From JAHFDS01 sp964593795 (GTDB taxonomy: Bacteria; Myxococcota_A; Polyangia; JAHFDS01), in assembly GCA_964593795.1 (NCBI GenBank), contig CAZQJC010000048.1:11559-75558 (forward strand): a stretch of DNA of 64,000 nt, written 5' to 3'. The translations under genes were made by a program, and so were the position numbers. The stretch's first letter is position 1; each line of letters begins with the position of its first letter. The notes beneath the pieces were generated by a model. It saw only the letters and a program-made list of their open reading frames with translations. It ran no database searches and was not told the origin of the DNA. Positions 32,403 to 42,300 of the stretch are shown piece by piece.

Positions 32403-32955
32403 GGAAGGGCGGGTCGAGCAGCTCGGCCTCGTACTCGGGCTCGAGCGGGAGCGCGTACGGCGACGCCGAGGTCGAGGCCTTCGCACCGTACTACTACCAG
32501 GCCGCGACGCAGCTCGGCGCCCCTGGCTTCACCGAGCCGCACCTGCTCGACGTGCTGCGCCACGCGGCCGAGTACGGCCTGCTGCCCTACTGCCCGACCG
32601 GCGTGGCCGTGCCCGCGTTCGACACGGCGGCGATGCCCGACGTGGCGGCTGGCTGGCCGGCAGCGGCGAGCGGTTCCTCTTCGTCTACGGCGAGAACGAT
32701 CCGTGGAGCGCCGGCGCGTTTACGCTGCCCGACGCCGCGCGCGACAACCATACGCGCGTGGTGCCGGTCGGCAACCACGGCTCCGGCATCCTCGATCTGC
32801 CCGAGCCCGCGCGCACCGAGGCCCTGGCCGCCATCTCCCGCTGGTCGGGCGTGACCGCGATGCCCGCCGCGGTCACCCTGCCGCACCGCGCGATCGTCGA
32901 GCTCCGCCGCCGTCCCGGCCCCCAGCCGCACGTCGCGCCTGAGCGGACGCGGTAG
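32399..32955 (+). pseudogene. Remnant of an S37 (PS-10-type) secreted peptidase
   Basis: Two frames carry pieces of one family. The first, to about 32650, reads EAFAPYYYQAATQLGAPGFT; then the next frame continues LFVYGENDPWSAGAFTLPD and NHGSGILDLPEPARTEAL. These match the C-terminal third of S37 tripeptidyl aminopeptidases in order. The first 300 or so residues, including the catalytic Ser, are missing and a frameshift separates the rest. It abuts the broken DUF5678 gene, so the area is decaying. Confidence 0.6.
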
Positions 32956-33057
32956 GCGCGGCCCGAGGCGGCATCCGGTCTGGCAAGGGCGGCTCGGCGC
33001 GTGTCGAGCACCAGCCGCTGCTTCCAGCCGTGAGCCGCCGACTTGCCGGGCGAGCGC

Positions 33058-35376
33058 TCACATCGGGTAGGCGGCGTCGATGCGGTTGACCGAGTCGATG
33101 AGCACGCAGGGCTTCTTCGAGCGGAGCGCGCTGATGTGGTTCGCCCCGAGGTGGGCCTGGCTCCAGAAGTACATGGCGCCGTCCTTCTTCTTGTGCGTGC
33201 ACGTCTTCGCAGCGGCGCCCTGATAGAAGACGGTCTGCGCGTTCGGGTGGAGCGCGCTGTCGGCGGTGACGCACAGGTCGTTCGACTGGAAGCTGGCGGT
33301 CGGGGTCAACTGCACGTCCGCGTGGAAGAGCTCGTAGACGGTGTCGGCGGGGGGGGTCTCACCATCGTAGATCCAGGGGCTGTAGCTGACGTCCTTGACC
33401 TTCGCCAGCAGCTCGTAGCCCGTGCTGCTGCCTCCCATCTGGGAGGCAGCCCACCCCGAGAAGCCGGTGCCAGCGTAGAAGTCCTCCTCCTCCTCGGAGG
33501 AGATGCAGGAGTAGAGGCCGAACGTACGCGAGACGTGGCATGCGTAGCCGTCGTAGTCCGCGTCGAACCCGACCGCCCAGAACGGGACGTCGAGGATCAG
33601 ACACGCCTGCGTCGCCACCGCGGCGGACGTCGGATAGAGGTCGGGGAAGCCTGGCGCACGTGGCCCGCTGCCGCTTCCCCACAACCACCCGAGGCTGCTC
33701 AGGATGCTGTCGCGACCGGCGAATTCGTAGAACGCGTTGACGGCGTCCCAGCCTGCGCTGCCGACGCGGAACGAGATCCGGTCCTCCTTGAACACCGACC
33801 CCATCCCGGTTGCGGCCTGGGCGCGGAGACCCTTGTAGGGCTCGATCGCCGCGGCCATCACCGAGCCCTTGTGCGGCGTCGCCAGCGTCGTGAAGCTGAT
33901 GACTCGCATCTTTGGGAAGACCGTACCTTCGCGGTCCGGGTAGTCGATGACGAGCCAGTTCCCCAGGTTGATCCCGCCCATCGAGTGGCCGACGAGGTGC
34001 AAATCCGCCGTCCCGTACGACCTGGCGAGCGCGGGCAACTGGCTGCTGAGCTTGGCGCGGTTGGCGGTCACCGAGTCGTTGTACGCGCCCGCGTTGTTGC
34101 ACGTCCCCGTGCACGGCAGGTCGACCTCGGTGTTGACCGTGTAGCCAAGCGTGGGCAGGGTCGGGGCCCAGTATTGCCACGCGTTCGCATTGTTGTCGTT
34201 GATCCCGTGGACGAGCACGATGGGCGCTTGCGCCTTGAACTTGATCGAGACCCAGGCGAACCCGATCCACTGCTCCTTCGTCAGCGTGTTGCTGGTGGAG
34301 TAGAGCTCGAAGAGGTTGCTCTGGCTGGTGCTACGCTGGGCCGGGAACAGGAGCAACGAGGTCGGGATCTCCATCGTCACGGTGCTCCAGCCGCAGCCCG
34401 CGCCCGGTACGCTGCCCGCCGCCCGACCGTTGACGCGTAGCCCGAGCGACAGGCCCGCCGTGTTGTAGAGTCGGATGTACACCGTGGTCGTCGCAGACAG
34501 CGTGCCTGCATTGACGAGATCCTGCGGTGCTCCGCCGCCGTCCAGGTAGCGGTCGTTGCGGATGGTGCGCGTGACCGATATCGGGCACGCGGCGCCTGCA
34601 GGCATCGTCCACGCCGTTGCCTCGACGCTGTTGAGCTTCTTCTCGGTCGGCTGGTACTGCGTGACGTCGGGCGGGTCCCCGGCGAAGCCCGGGATGCTGT
34701 CACAGCTGCACGACACGAGCGGGTGGCCGTCGCAGCTCACGGTCCCGCTCGGGGACGAGCAAGAGCCCGAGGAGGAGCCGCCGGTTCCGGCCGACCCACA
34801 GGCGGGTGTGCTGGGCTTGGTGGATCCGGCCGAAGTGCCCATGCCCGTGCGTGCGCGGCCGCCGCACACCTTCGGCATCGCGGTGCAGTAGCCAGCGCTG
34901 CAGGTCTCCTCGCAGCCACACTGGGAGTCGCCGGTACAGGAGACCGGCTGGCAGCTCCCGGCAGAGCCCGCGCTGCCCGCAGAGCCCGCGCTGCCCGCAG
35001 ACCCCGCGCTGCCCGCAGACCCCGCAGACCCCGCAGACCCCGCAGACCCCGCGCTGCCAGCAGACCCCGGACAGGGGCAAACGGCCGGAGTGCCGTTGCT
35101 GGTTCCGCTGCAGGGCATGAGATCGTAACACATCGTGACGCCCACCCCGGCGTGGGCTGGATCCGCGCAGAACGAAGCCATGCTCGGGCAGCCAGCGCAG
35201 TTGCTCGCGCTCCCGACGTACACCCTTGGCCAACCCATCACGCCCTGATCGCTAGCGCACGTCAGCTCCACCTCGGCCATCGAGGCGGCGATCGGAGGTG
35301 AGGGCTCCTCGGGCGGCTGAGCACAGCCCGCGACGAGCATCCAGCCCAGGAGCGCGACTCGCAGCAAGGTGGTCAT
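33058..35376 (-). CDS. Lipoprotein alpha/beta-hydrolase (lipase/esterase-like)
   Basis: A 772-residue lipoprotein. The signal MTTLLRVALLGWMLVAGC fixes the start at 35376. A Cys-rich N-terminal domain is followed by a tract of about 12 Gly-Ser-Ala triplets (about residues 103-140), a second Cys-rich part, a beta domain (about residues 240-370), then the hydrolase: VLVHGIND (oxyanion region) and LHLVGHSMGG with the nucleophile Ser. It probably acts on lipids or esters outside the cell. It is divergent from the kinase genes starting at 35589. Confidence 0.85.
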   Translation of the reverse strand: MTTLLRVALLGWMLVAGCAQPPEEPSPPIAASMAEVELTCASDQGVMGWPRVYVGSASNCAGCPSMASFCADPAHAGVGVTMCYDLMPCSGTSNGTPAVCPCPGSAGSAGSAGSAGSAGSAGSAGSAGSAGSAGSAGSAGSCQPVSCTGDSQCGCEETCSAGYCTAMPKVCGGRARTGMGTSAGSTKPSTPACGSAGTGGSSSGSCSSPSGTVSCDGHPLVSCSCDSIPGFAGDPPDVTQYQPTEKKLNSVEATAWTMPAGAACPISVTRTIRNDRYLDGGGAPQDLVNAGTLSATTTVYIRLYNTAGLSLGLRVNGRAAGSVPGAGCGWSTVTMEIPTSLLLFPAQRSTSQSNLFELYSTSNTLTKEQWIGFAWVSIKFKAQAPIVLVHGINDNNANAWQYWAPTLPTLGYTVNTEVDLPCTGTCNNAGAYNDSVTANRAKLSSQLPALARSYGTADLHLVGHSMGGINLGNWLVIDYPDREGTVFPKMRVISFTTLATPHKGSVMAAAIEPYKGLRAQAATGMGSVFKEDRISFRVGSAGWDAVNAFYEFAGRDSILSSLGWLWGSGSGPRAPGFPDLYPTSAAVATQACLILDVPFWAVGFDADYDGYACHVSRTFGLYSCISSEEEEDFYAGTGFSGWAASQMGGSSTGYELLAKVKDVSYSPWIYDGETPPADTVYELFHADVQLTPTASFQSNDLCVTADSALHPNAQTVFYQGAAAKTCTHKKKDGAMYFWSQAHLGANHISALRSKKPCVLIDSVNRIDAAYPM
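34958..35069 (-). repeat. 9-bp-period tract encoding Gly-Ser-Ala repeats
   Basis: Imperfect repeats of a 9-bp unit inside the lipase gene encode about 12 GSA triplets. It forms a flexible linker between two Cys-rich parts. In-frame slippage would change linker length without breaking the gene. Confidence 0.75.
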
Positions 35377-35388
35377 GCATCGGGCAAA

Positions 35389-35405
35389 TGCGAATGGCGC
35401 ACCAG
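35389..35405 (-). promoter_or_regulatory. Candidate sigma-54 promoter for the lipase
   Basis: On the minus strand, CTGGTGCGCCATTCGCA has GG and GC exactly 10 bases apart and fits TGGCACG-N4-TTGCA with a few changes. The predicted transcript would begin only about 3 bases before the ATG, which is unusual. Upstream on the same side are TTGTCC..GGACAA (35443-35461) and TGTCAA at 35464 and 35479. Confidence 0.35.
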
Positions 35406-35588
35406 GACACCGCTGTCGTGATTCCGGCTCCTTGGAGCGAGGTTGTCCAGGGGATGGACAATCTGTCAATCAACACGTTGTCAAGGCGGCAGACAGCTCG
35501 AGAAGGAGCTCTCCGGCCCGCACCGCGACCCGTGCGCATTCTCCTACATCGGTCCGGGCCACTTGGACTTGCTACAATCGCGCGCGCG

Positions 35589-38500
35589 GTGACAGCGCTG
35601 ACCGGGCCCGGGGCCGGTTCCTTTGGCCGGTTCCAGATCCTGCGGCAGCTCGGTGCCGGCGGCATGGGCGTCGTCTACGAGGCGCTCGACACCGTGCGGG
35701 GCGAAAGGGTCGCTCTCAAGACGCTGCGGCACTTCTCGCCCGAAGGCCTCGCGCAGTTCAAGCGCGAGTTCCACTCGCTGCAGGACCTGCACCATCCCAA
35801 CCTGGTCAGCCTCGGAGAGCTGCTCGGCGTCGACGACCAGTGGTGCTTCACGATGGAGCTCGTCGAGGGCGTCTCGCTCCACGACTACGTGGGCTTCGCG
35901 CCATCGAGGGACCCGCCGCCCGAGGCGGCCACCGAGCGCCTCGACGTGCCCGGGCTTGCGCGAGAGAGCCCGCTTGCGCCCCCCGCTCAGGCCGCCCCGG
36001 GGCGCGCGCCGACCTTCGACGAGGCGCGGCTGCGGAGCTGCCTCGCGCAGCTCGCCGAGGCGCTGCTCGCCCTGCACGCCGCCGGCAAGATCCACCGCGA
36101 CATCAAGCCGCCGAACCTGCTCGTGACGGTGAGCGGTCGGGTCGTCGTGCTCGACTTCGGGCTGGTCCAGGACGCGCAGCCGAGGATCGTGGACGGTTCT
36201 CGAGCCGCGGTGGGCACGGTCGACTACATGGCCCCGGAGCAGGCTGGTGGCGGCTCCGTGGGCGAGCCGGCGGACTGGTACGCCGTGGGCGTCCTGCTCT
36301 ACGAGATCCTGACGGGCCGGCTTCCGTTCTCGGGACCGTCGGCCGACGTCCTCGAGCGGAAGCAGCGGCTCGAGCCGCCCGACCCGGGCGCCCTCGCGCC
36401 TGCGGCGCCTCGCGCGCTGTGCGAGCTGGCGGCCGCGCTCCTGCGCATCGATCCCCACCTGCGCGCGGGCGGCTTCGACATCCTCCAGGTGTGCGGCGCC
36501 TCGGTCTCCCCCGCGCGAGCGGACGCGCTCCTCGCGGGCACGGCCGACACCACGTTCATCGGGCGGGCGGCAGAGCTCGGGACGCTGCGGCAGGCCTTCA
36601 CGGACATGCGCGGCGACAGGCAGGTGCTCGTGCTCGTGGAGGGGGAGTCCGGGATCGGCAAGACGGCCCTCGTGCAGCAGTTCTGCCGGGAGCTCGAAGC
36701 CGGGTCGCCCGAGGTCGTCATCCTGCGCGGACGGTGTCACGCCCAGGAGTCGGTGCCCTACAAGGCCTTCGACGGCCTGGTCGACGATCTGGCGAGCCAC
36801 CTCCGCTCGATCCCGGCGGAGGAGCTCGCCGCGGTCGTTCCGAGGCGCGCCCGCCTGCTCACCCAGGTGTTCCCCGTGCTCGGGCGCGTCCCTGCCTTCG
36901 CCCAGGCACCCGCTGTCGTGCCCGTGGTCGATCCCCAGGAGCAGCGGCAACGGATGTTCACTGCGCTCCGGGAGCTGCTCGGACACCTCGCCGAACGGCG
37001 GCCTCTCGTGGCGCTCGTGGACGACGTCCAGTGGGCGGACCCGGACAGCTTCGCGATGCTGCGCGAGCTGGTGCGCGCACCAGATCCGCCGCCGCTCCTG
37101 CTCGTCGCGACCTTGCGCACGGGCGACGCGGCGCTGCCCGAGGCGCTCGCCCAGCTCGACGCCGAGCTGCGCCGGATCGCGCTCGCCGGCCTCTCGTTCG
37201 AGGAGGCTTCGCGCCTGTGCTCGCTCGTCCAGGGCACGGACGAGCGAGCGACACTGGAAAGCGACGTGGTCGCGCGGGAGGCCGCAGGGCATCCCTTCTT
37301 CGTTCGCGAGCTGGCGCGTCAGCACGGGGAGGCGCTGCCAGAGCGCCTCGAGGACGCACTCTGGGCCCGCATCGCCGCGCTCGAGCCGACCACACGTCGG
37401 CTGCTCGAGGTGATCGCCTTGCTCGGTCAGCCCATCGCCACCGAGGTCGCCATGACGGCCTCGCTGCGGCCCGACACGGACGAGCGCCCCGCGCTCGTGC
37501 AGCGCCTCGTGCGCCTGCGGACGGCCCACCTCATCCGGACGAGCGGATTCGCCGAGGGATCGCGGCTCGAGCCCTACCACGACCGCGTACGACGCGCGGT
37601 GCTCGAGCACCTGTCCTCCGACGCGCGGCGGGAGACCCACCGCCGGCTCGCGCAGGCGATCGAGCGCGCGGGGCAGGCGGAGCCCGAGATCCTGGCGGTC
37701 CACTGGCGCGGCGCGGGGGAGCCCTTGCGGGCGCTGGCGTACGCGCGAGACGCGGCGGCGCAGGCCGAGAAGGCGCTCGCGTTCGAGCGAGCGGCGCGCC
37801 TGCACGAGCTCGTGCTCGAGCTCGGCATCCCGGCCGACGAACAGTCCGGGGTGCTGGCGCAGCTCGGCAATGCCCTCGCGATGGCGGGGCGCGGCCCGGC
37901 GGCGGCGCGGGCGTTCCTGGAAGCCGCCAGCCGCACCTCCCAGGCGGACGGCCTCGACCTGCGCCGGCGGGCGGGCGAGCAGCTCCTCTGCTCGGGGCAC
38001 ATCGACGATGGGCTCACCGTCCTGCGTGGCGTGCTCGAGGCGCTCGGCCTCCGCTATCCGGAGACGCCACGTCGCGCGCTCGTGGCGCTCGTGCTCCATC
38101 GCCTCCGCTCGGCGCTCCGGGGGCTCGGCTTCGAGCTGCGCGACGAGCACGACGTTTCCCCCGCCGAGCTCATGCGCATCGATCTGTGCTGGTCGGTCGC
38201 GCTGACGCTTGGCTTCGTCGACACCGTGCGGGGGGCTGGCTTCCAGACCCAGCACGTGCAGATGGCCCTGCGATGCGGCGAGCGGTATCGCGTCATCCGC
38301 GCACTCCTCGCCGAGGCCGGCTTCGTGTCCACCTCGGGGACGGCGGCAGGCGAGCGCCGCGCGCGGGCGCTCGTCGCCCGTGCCGCAACCCTCGTGGAGG
38401 GCGCGAGCCAGCCTCACGCGCGGGCGCACCTGCACTCGGTGCACGCGGTGGCCACGTACCTGTGCGGCCACTTCCAGGAGTCGCTCCGGCTGGCCGAACA

Positions 38501-39314
38501 GGCCGAGTCGATCCTGCGCGAGCAGTGCACCGGCGTGACCTGGGAGATCGACACGATGGTCTACTTCCGGCTCTGCGGCCTCTACTTCACGGGCCGCCTC
38601 GCCGAGCTTGGGCGCCTCGTGCCTCGGTTCCACGCCGAAGCCACGGACAGGGGCGATCTCTACGCCGCGGCCAACCTCTCCATCGGCCCCGTGGCCCTGA
38701 TCGGGCTCGTGCGCGGCGATCCCGAGGGCACGATCCTGGCGGCCGACCGGGCGATGGCAGCCTGGTCGAAGGCGGGCGGCCACCTCCAGCACTTCAACCA
38801 CCTGCTGGCCCTCGTACACGCGCACCTCTACGCCGGCCGCGGCGCCGAGGCGCTCGCGCTCCTCGAGGCGCGGTGGGGCGAGGTCGAGTCGGCGCAGCTC
38901 CTCCGGATCGGAGTCGTTCGAGTCTGGATGCTGGACCTCCGTGCGCGCGCCGCGCTGGCGCTGGGCACGCCGAGCGCCTGCGCCCGAGCGGCGCGGGACG
39001 CCCGGGCGCTCGCGCGTGAGCCGAGCGCCTGGGCGCGCGGCAGCGCCTACGTGATCGAGGCGCAGCTCGCCGCCCACGCGGGGGCAAGGGAGGGCGCGCT
39101 CGCGGCGCTCGATCGCGCCCTGGCCACGTACGCGGGCGAGCGCCTCGAGCTGCTCGCATGGGCAGCCGCCCACCGGCGCGCCGAGCTGCTCGAGGGTGCC
39201 GCGCGCGCCACGGCGCAGGCCGAGTGCGCGACCTACGCGCAGCGCGAGGGCCTGCTCGAGCCCGAGCGGCTCGTCTCGGTGTTCGCACCGCGTCCTGGGG
39301 GGGGCGTCGATTGA
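35589..39314 (+). CDS. Ser/Thr kinase-ATPase-TPR signalling protein (first of pair)
   Basis: A 1,241-residue protein from a GTG at 35589. The N-terminal Hanks-type kinase (about residues 10-290) is complete: GAGGMGVVYE loop, Lys in VALKTL, HRDIKPPN, DFGLV and GTVDYMAPEQ. An extra Pro-rich insert of about 50 residues follows the hinge. An AAA-type ATPase comes next, with FIGRAAEL, Walker A GESGIGKT (about residue 352) and Walker B LVDDVQWAD (about 475). The remaining 560 residues are TPR-like helices. The plan is that of PknK-type regulators. It is cytoplasmic. The stop overlaps the next gene (TTGA). Confidence 0.9.
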   Translation: MTALTGPGAGSFGRFQILRQLGAGGMGVVYEALDTVRGERVALKTLRHFSPEGLAQFKREFHSLQDLHHPNLVSLGELLGVDDQWCFTMELVEGVSLHDYVGFAPSRDPPPEAATERLDVPGLARESPLAPPAQAAPGRAPTFDEARLRSCLAQLAEALLALHAAGKIHRDIKPPNLLVTVSGRVVVLDFGLVQDAQPRIVDGSRAAVGTVDYMAPEQAGGGSVGEPADWYAVGVLLYEILTGRLPFSGPSADVLERKQRLEPPDPGALAPAAPRALCELAAALLRIDPHLRAGGFDILQVCGASVSPARADALLAGTADTTFIGRAAELGTLRQAFTDMRGDRQVLVLVEGESGIGKTALVQQFCRELEAGSPEVVILRGRCHAQESVPYKAFDGLVDDLASHLRSIPAEELAAVVPRRARLLTQVFPVLGRVPAFAQAPAVVPVVDPQEQRQRMFTALRELLGHLAERRPLVALVDDVQWADPDSFAMLRELVRAPDPPPLLLVATLRTGDAALPEALAQLDAELRRIALAGLSFEEASRLCSLVQGTDERATLESDVVAREAAGHPFFVRELARQHGEALPERLEDALWARIAALEPTTRRLLEVIALLGQPIATEVAMTASLRPDTDERPALVQRLVRLRTAHLIRTSGFAEGSRLEPYHDRVRRAVLEHLSSDARRETHRRLAQAIERAGQAEPEILAVHWRGAGEPLRALAYARDAAAQAEKALAFERAARLHELVLELGIPADEQSGVLAQLGNALAMAGRGPAAARAFLEAASRTSQADGLDLRRRAGEQLLCSGHIDDGLTVLRGVLEALGLRYPETPRRALVALVLHRLRSALRGLGFELRDEHDVSPAELMRIDLCWSVALTLGFVDTVRGAGFQTQHVQMALRCGERYRVIRALLAEAGFVSTSGTAAGERRARALVARAATLVEGASQPHARAHLHSVHAVATYLCGHFQESLRLAEQAESILREQCTGVTWEIDTMVYFRLCGLYFTGRLAELGRLVPRFHAEATDRGDLYAAANLSIGPVALIGLVRGDPEGTILAADRAMAAWSKAGGHLQHFNHLLALVHAHLYAGRGAEALALLEARWGEVESAQLLRIGVVRVWMLDLRARAALALGTPSACARAARDARALAREPSAWARGSAYVIEAQLAAHAGAREGALAALDRALATYAGERLELLAWAAAHRRAELLEGAARATAQAECATYAQREGLLEPERLVSVFAPRPGGGVD

Positions 39315-42300
39315 CCCTGGGAACGGCCCCGCGTCACGTCTACGGGCGCTTCGAGGTCCTGCGCCAGCTGGGTGCGGGTGGCATGGGGATCGTGTACGAG
39401 GCCCTCGACACCGCGTGTGGCGAGCGCGTCGCGCTCAAGACCTTGAGGCGCTTCACACCCGAGGCGCTCGCGCTCTTCAAGCGCGAGTTCCAGCTCCTCC
39501 ACGACCTGCATCATCCCCACCTGGTCAGCCTCGGCGAGCTCCTCGGGATGGACGAGCAGTGGGCGTTCACGATGGAGCTCGTCGAGGGAGAGCGCTTCCA
39601 CGACTTCGTCCGCTTCGAGCGCGCGCAGCCGATCCCGGAGTCTCCGACGATGGACCTGCGCGGAGGCGGTCCGCCGGCGGCGTCTCCGAGCGCCGCCCTG
39701 ACCGGCGGGGCGCGCTTCGACGAGGCGAGGCTGCGCCAATGCCTGCGCCAGATCGCGGACGCGCTGCTGGCGCTGCACGACTTCGGCAGGGTCCACCGGG
39801 ACATCAAGCCCTCAAACCTCCTCGTGGCCCACGGTGGGCGCGTGGTGGTCCTCGATTTCGGCCTGGTCCAGGAGGCGCAGCGGTGGTGCGACGACAGCCC
39901 GACCGATCAGCGCGGCACCGTCGACTACATGGCCCCCGAGCAAGCGGCCGGCCAGGCGGTGGGCTCCGAGGCCGACTGGTATGCCGTCGGCGTGCTCCTC
40001 TACGAGGTGCTCACCGGGGCGCCCCCCTTCCGGGGCGCTCCGTCCGAGGTCCTCGAGAGAAAGCAGCGTCTCGAAGCGGAGCCCCCCAGCGCGCACGCGC
40101 CCGGTGCCCCGCGAGACCTGTGCGACCTGGCGGCTTCGCTCTTGCGGCTCGATCCGAGCGCGCGCGCCGGCGGCTTCGATGTCCTCCACGTGTGCGGGGC
40201 CCCGGTGGGCGCGCCACGCTCCCGGTCCTCTTCGTTCGCCAGCTCCGAGTCGACGTTCGTCGGCCGCGTTTCCGAGCTCGGGGCGCTGCGCTCCGCGTTC
40301 GAGGACACCCGGCGCGATCGCCTGGTCGTGGTCCTGCTCGAGGGGGAGTCCGGCATTGGCAAGACCGCGCTCGAGCGGCGCTTTTGCGCCGAGCTCGCGC
40401 GCGAGGTTCCGGGGCTGCTGGTTCTGCGGGGCCGCTGCCACGCGCAGGAGTCCGTGCCATTCAAGGCCTTCGACGGCATCGTGGACGACCTGTCCGCGAG
40501 CTTGCGCCAGCTCTCCGGCACCGCGGCGGCCGCGCTCGTGCCGCGGCGCGCGAGCTTGATCGTGCAAGCGTTCCCCGTGCTGGGCCGCGTGCCAGCGTTC
40601 GCCGAGTCACCGCAGGCGTCGGCCGTGATCGATCCGCAGGAGCGCCGCCAGCGCGTGTTCGCCGCCTTCCGGGAGCTCCTGGGGCGGCTCGCCGAGACCC
40701 GGCCCGTGATCGCGACGATCGACGATCTCCAGTGGGCCGACGAGGACAGCTTCGCGATGCTGCGCGAGCTCGTCCGTTCGCCGGATTCACCGCCGATCCT
40801 CCTGCTGGCCACCGTGCGCACGGACGATGTCGCGCTGCCCGAGGGCCTGACCTCGCTCGCCACGGACGTGCGGCGGCTGGCGATCGGCGGTCTTCCTCCC
40901 GAGGACGCCGCGCGCCTGTGCGCGCTCGTCCGGGGCGGCGAGCACGGGATCGACGCGGCCGTGGTGGCGCGCGAGGCGCTGGGGCATCCCCTGTTCGTGC
41001 GCGAGCTCGCTCGCCATCCGGCCGGAGAGCATCCCGTTCGGCTCGAGGACGCGCTCTGGACCCGGATCGCCGACCTCGAGCCCGAGGTGCGACGCCTGCT
41101 CGAGGTGATCGCGGTGGCCGGGCGACCCGTCGCGGCCGAGGTCGCGATCTCGGCCGCCCTCCGCGATGCGGGGGCGCAGCGGCCCGACAGCATCAAGCGC
41201 CTGGTCGCGCTGCGCGCCGAGAGCCTCGTGCGCTCCATCGGGATGGGGCGCGCCGCACGCCTCGAGCCGTATCACGATCGCGTGCGGCGAGCCGTGGTCG
41301 AGCACCTGTCGCCCGAGGCCCGGTCGGCGATCCATCGGGGCCTCGCCGTGGCCCTCGAGGGTACGGGTGATGCGGAGGCCGAGTCGCTCGCGCTGCACTG
41401 GCGCGGCGCCGGAGAGCCAGGGAGGGCGTTCGCCTACGCGCTTCGCGCTGCCGAGGAGTCCGCGCAGGCGCTGGCGTTCGACCGATCCGCGCGCCTGTAT
41501 CGCATGGCGCTGGAGCTGGACGCGGCGGCGGCCGAGCGCGGCGGACTGCTCGCGCGCCTCGGCACCGTCCTGTCGATGGGCGGTCGCGGCCCCGAGGCGG
41601 CGGGGGCCCTTCTGGCAGCGGCGAGCGCGGCGAGCGCGGCGGACGCGGTGGATCTGCGGCGGCGGGCCGGGGAACAGCTCCTGCGCTCGGGGCACATCGA
41701 CGAGGGGCTGGCGACGCTGCGCACGGTGCTCGAGGCGGCGGGTCTCCGGTATCCGTCGACACCCGTCCGGGCGCTCGTCTCCCTCGGCCTGCAGCGTGCC
41801 CGCATGCGGCTGCGCGGAACCCGCTTCTCGCCCAGGGATCCCGGCGAGATCGCCCCCGCGGAGCTGGCGCGACTCGATCTGTGCTGGGCCGTCGCGCTCA
41901 ACCTCGCCTTCGTCGATCCCATCCGGAGCGCGGACTTCCACTGCCGCTATCTGCTCCGGGCCCTGCGATGCGGCGAGCCGGCGCGGATCGCGCGAGGGTT
42001 CATGATCGAGGCTGGCTACCTCGCGGCGCAGGGGCCCGCCGTGGCCCCTCGTGCTCGCGCGCTGCTCGACCGCGCGGCCGCGCTCCTGGTGGGCCCCGAG
42101 CGCCCGCAGTTGCTCGCCGAGCTCGACTCGGTGCGCGGGCTCGTCGCTTACCTGGCAGGAGACTTCTCGGGATCGATCGAGATCTTTGCCCGGTGTGAGC
42201 GAATCTTCCGCGAGCGGTGCGTCGGCGTCGCCTTCGAGCTCGACAGCACCGTGTACCTGCGAATGTGTGCCCTCTACTTCACGGGCCGCCTGGGCGAGCT

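Noticed and set aside
34958..35069. Possible CRISPR-like repeat array
   Set aside because: The repeats have a 9-bp period with no spacers and encode Gly-Ser-Ala triplets within the lipase.
35560..35588. A TACAAT box as -10 promoter for the first kinase gene
   Set aside because: No -35 element lies at a sensible distance, so a promoter call is not supported.
35544..39173. A very long open frame (about 1,200 codons) antisense to the first kinase gene, and a similar one opposite 40787-42940
   Set aside because: These are shadow frames caused by the codon bias of the kinase genes (GC-rich third positions). Their translations are Arg/Gly/His-rich with no domain sense.
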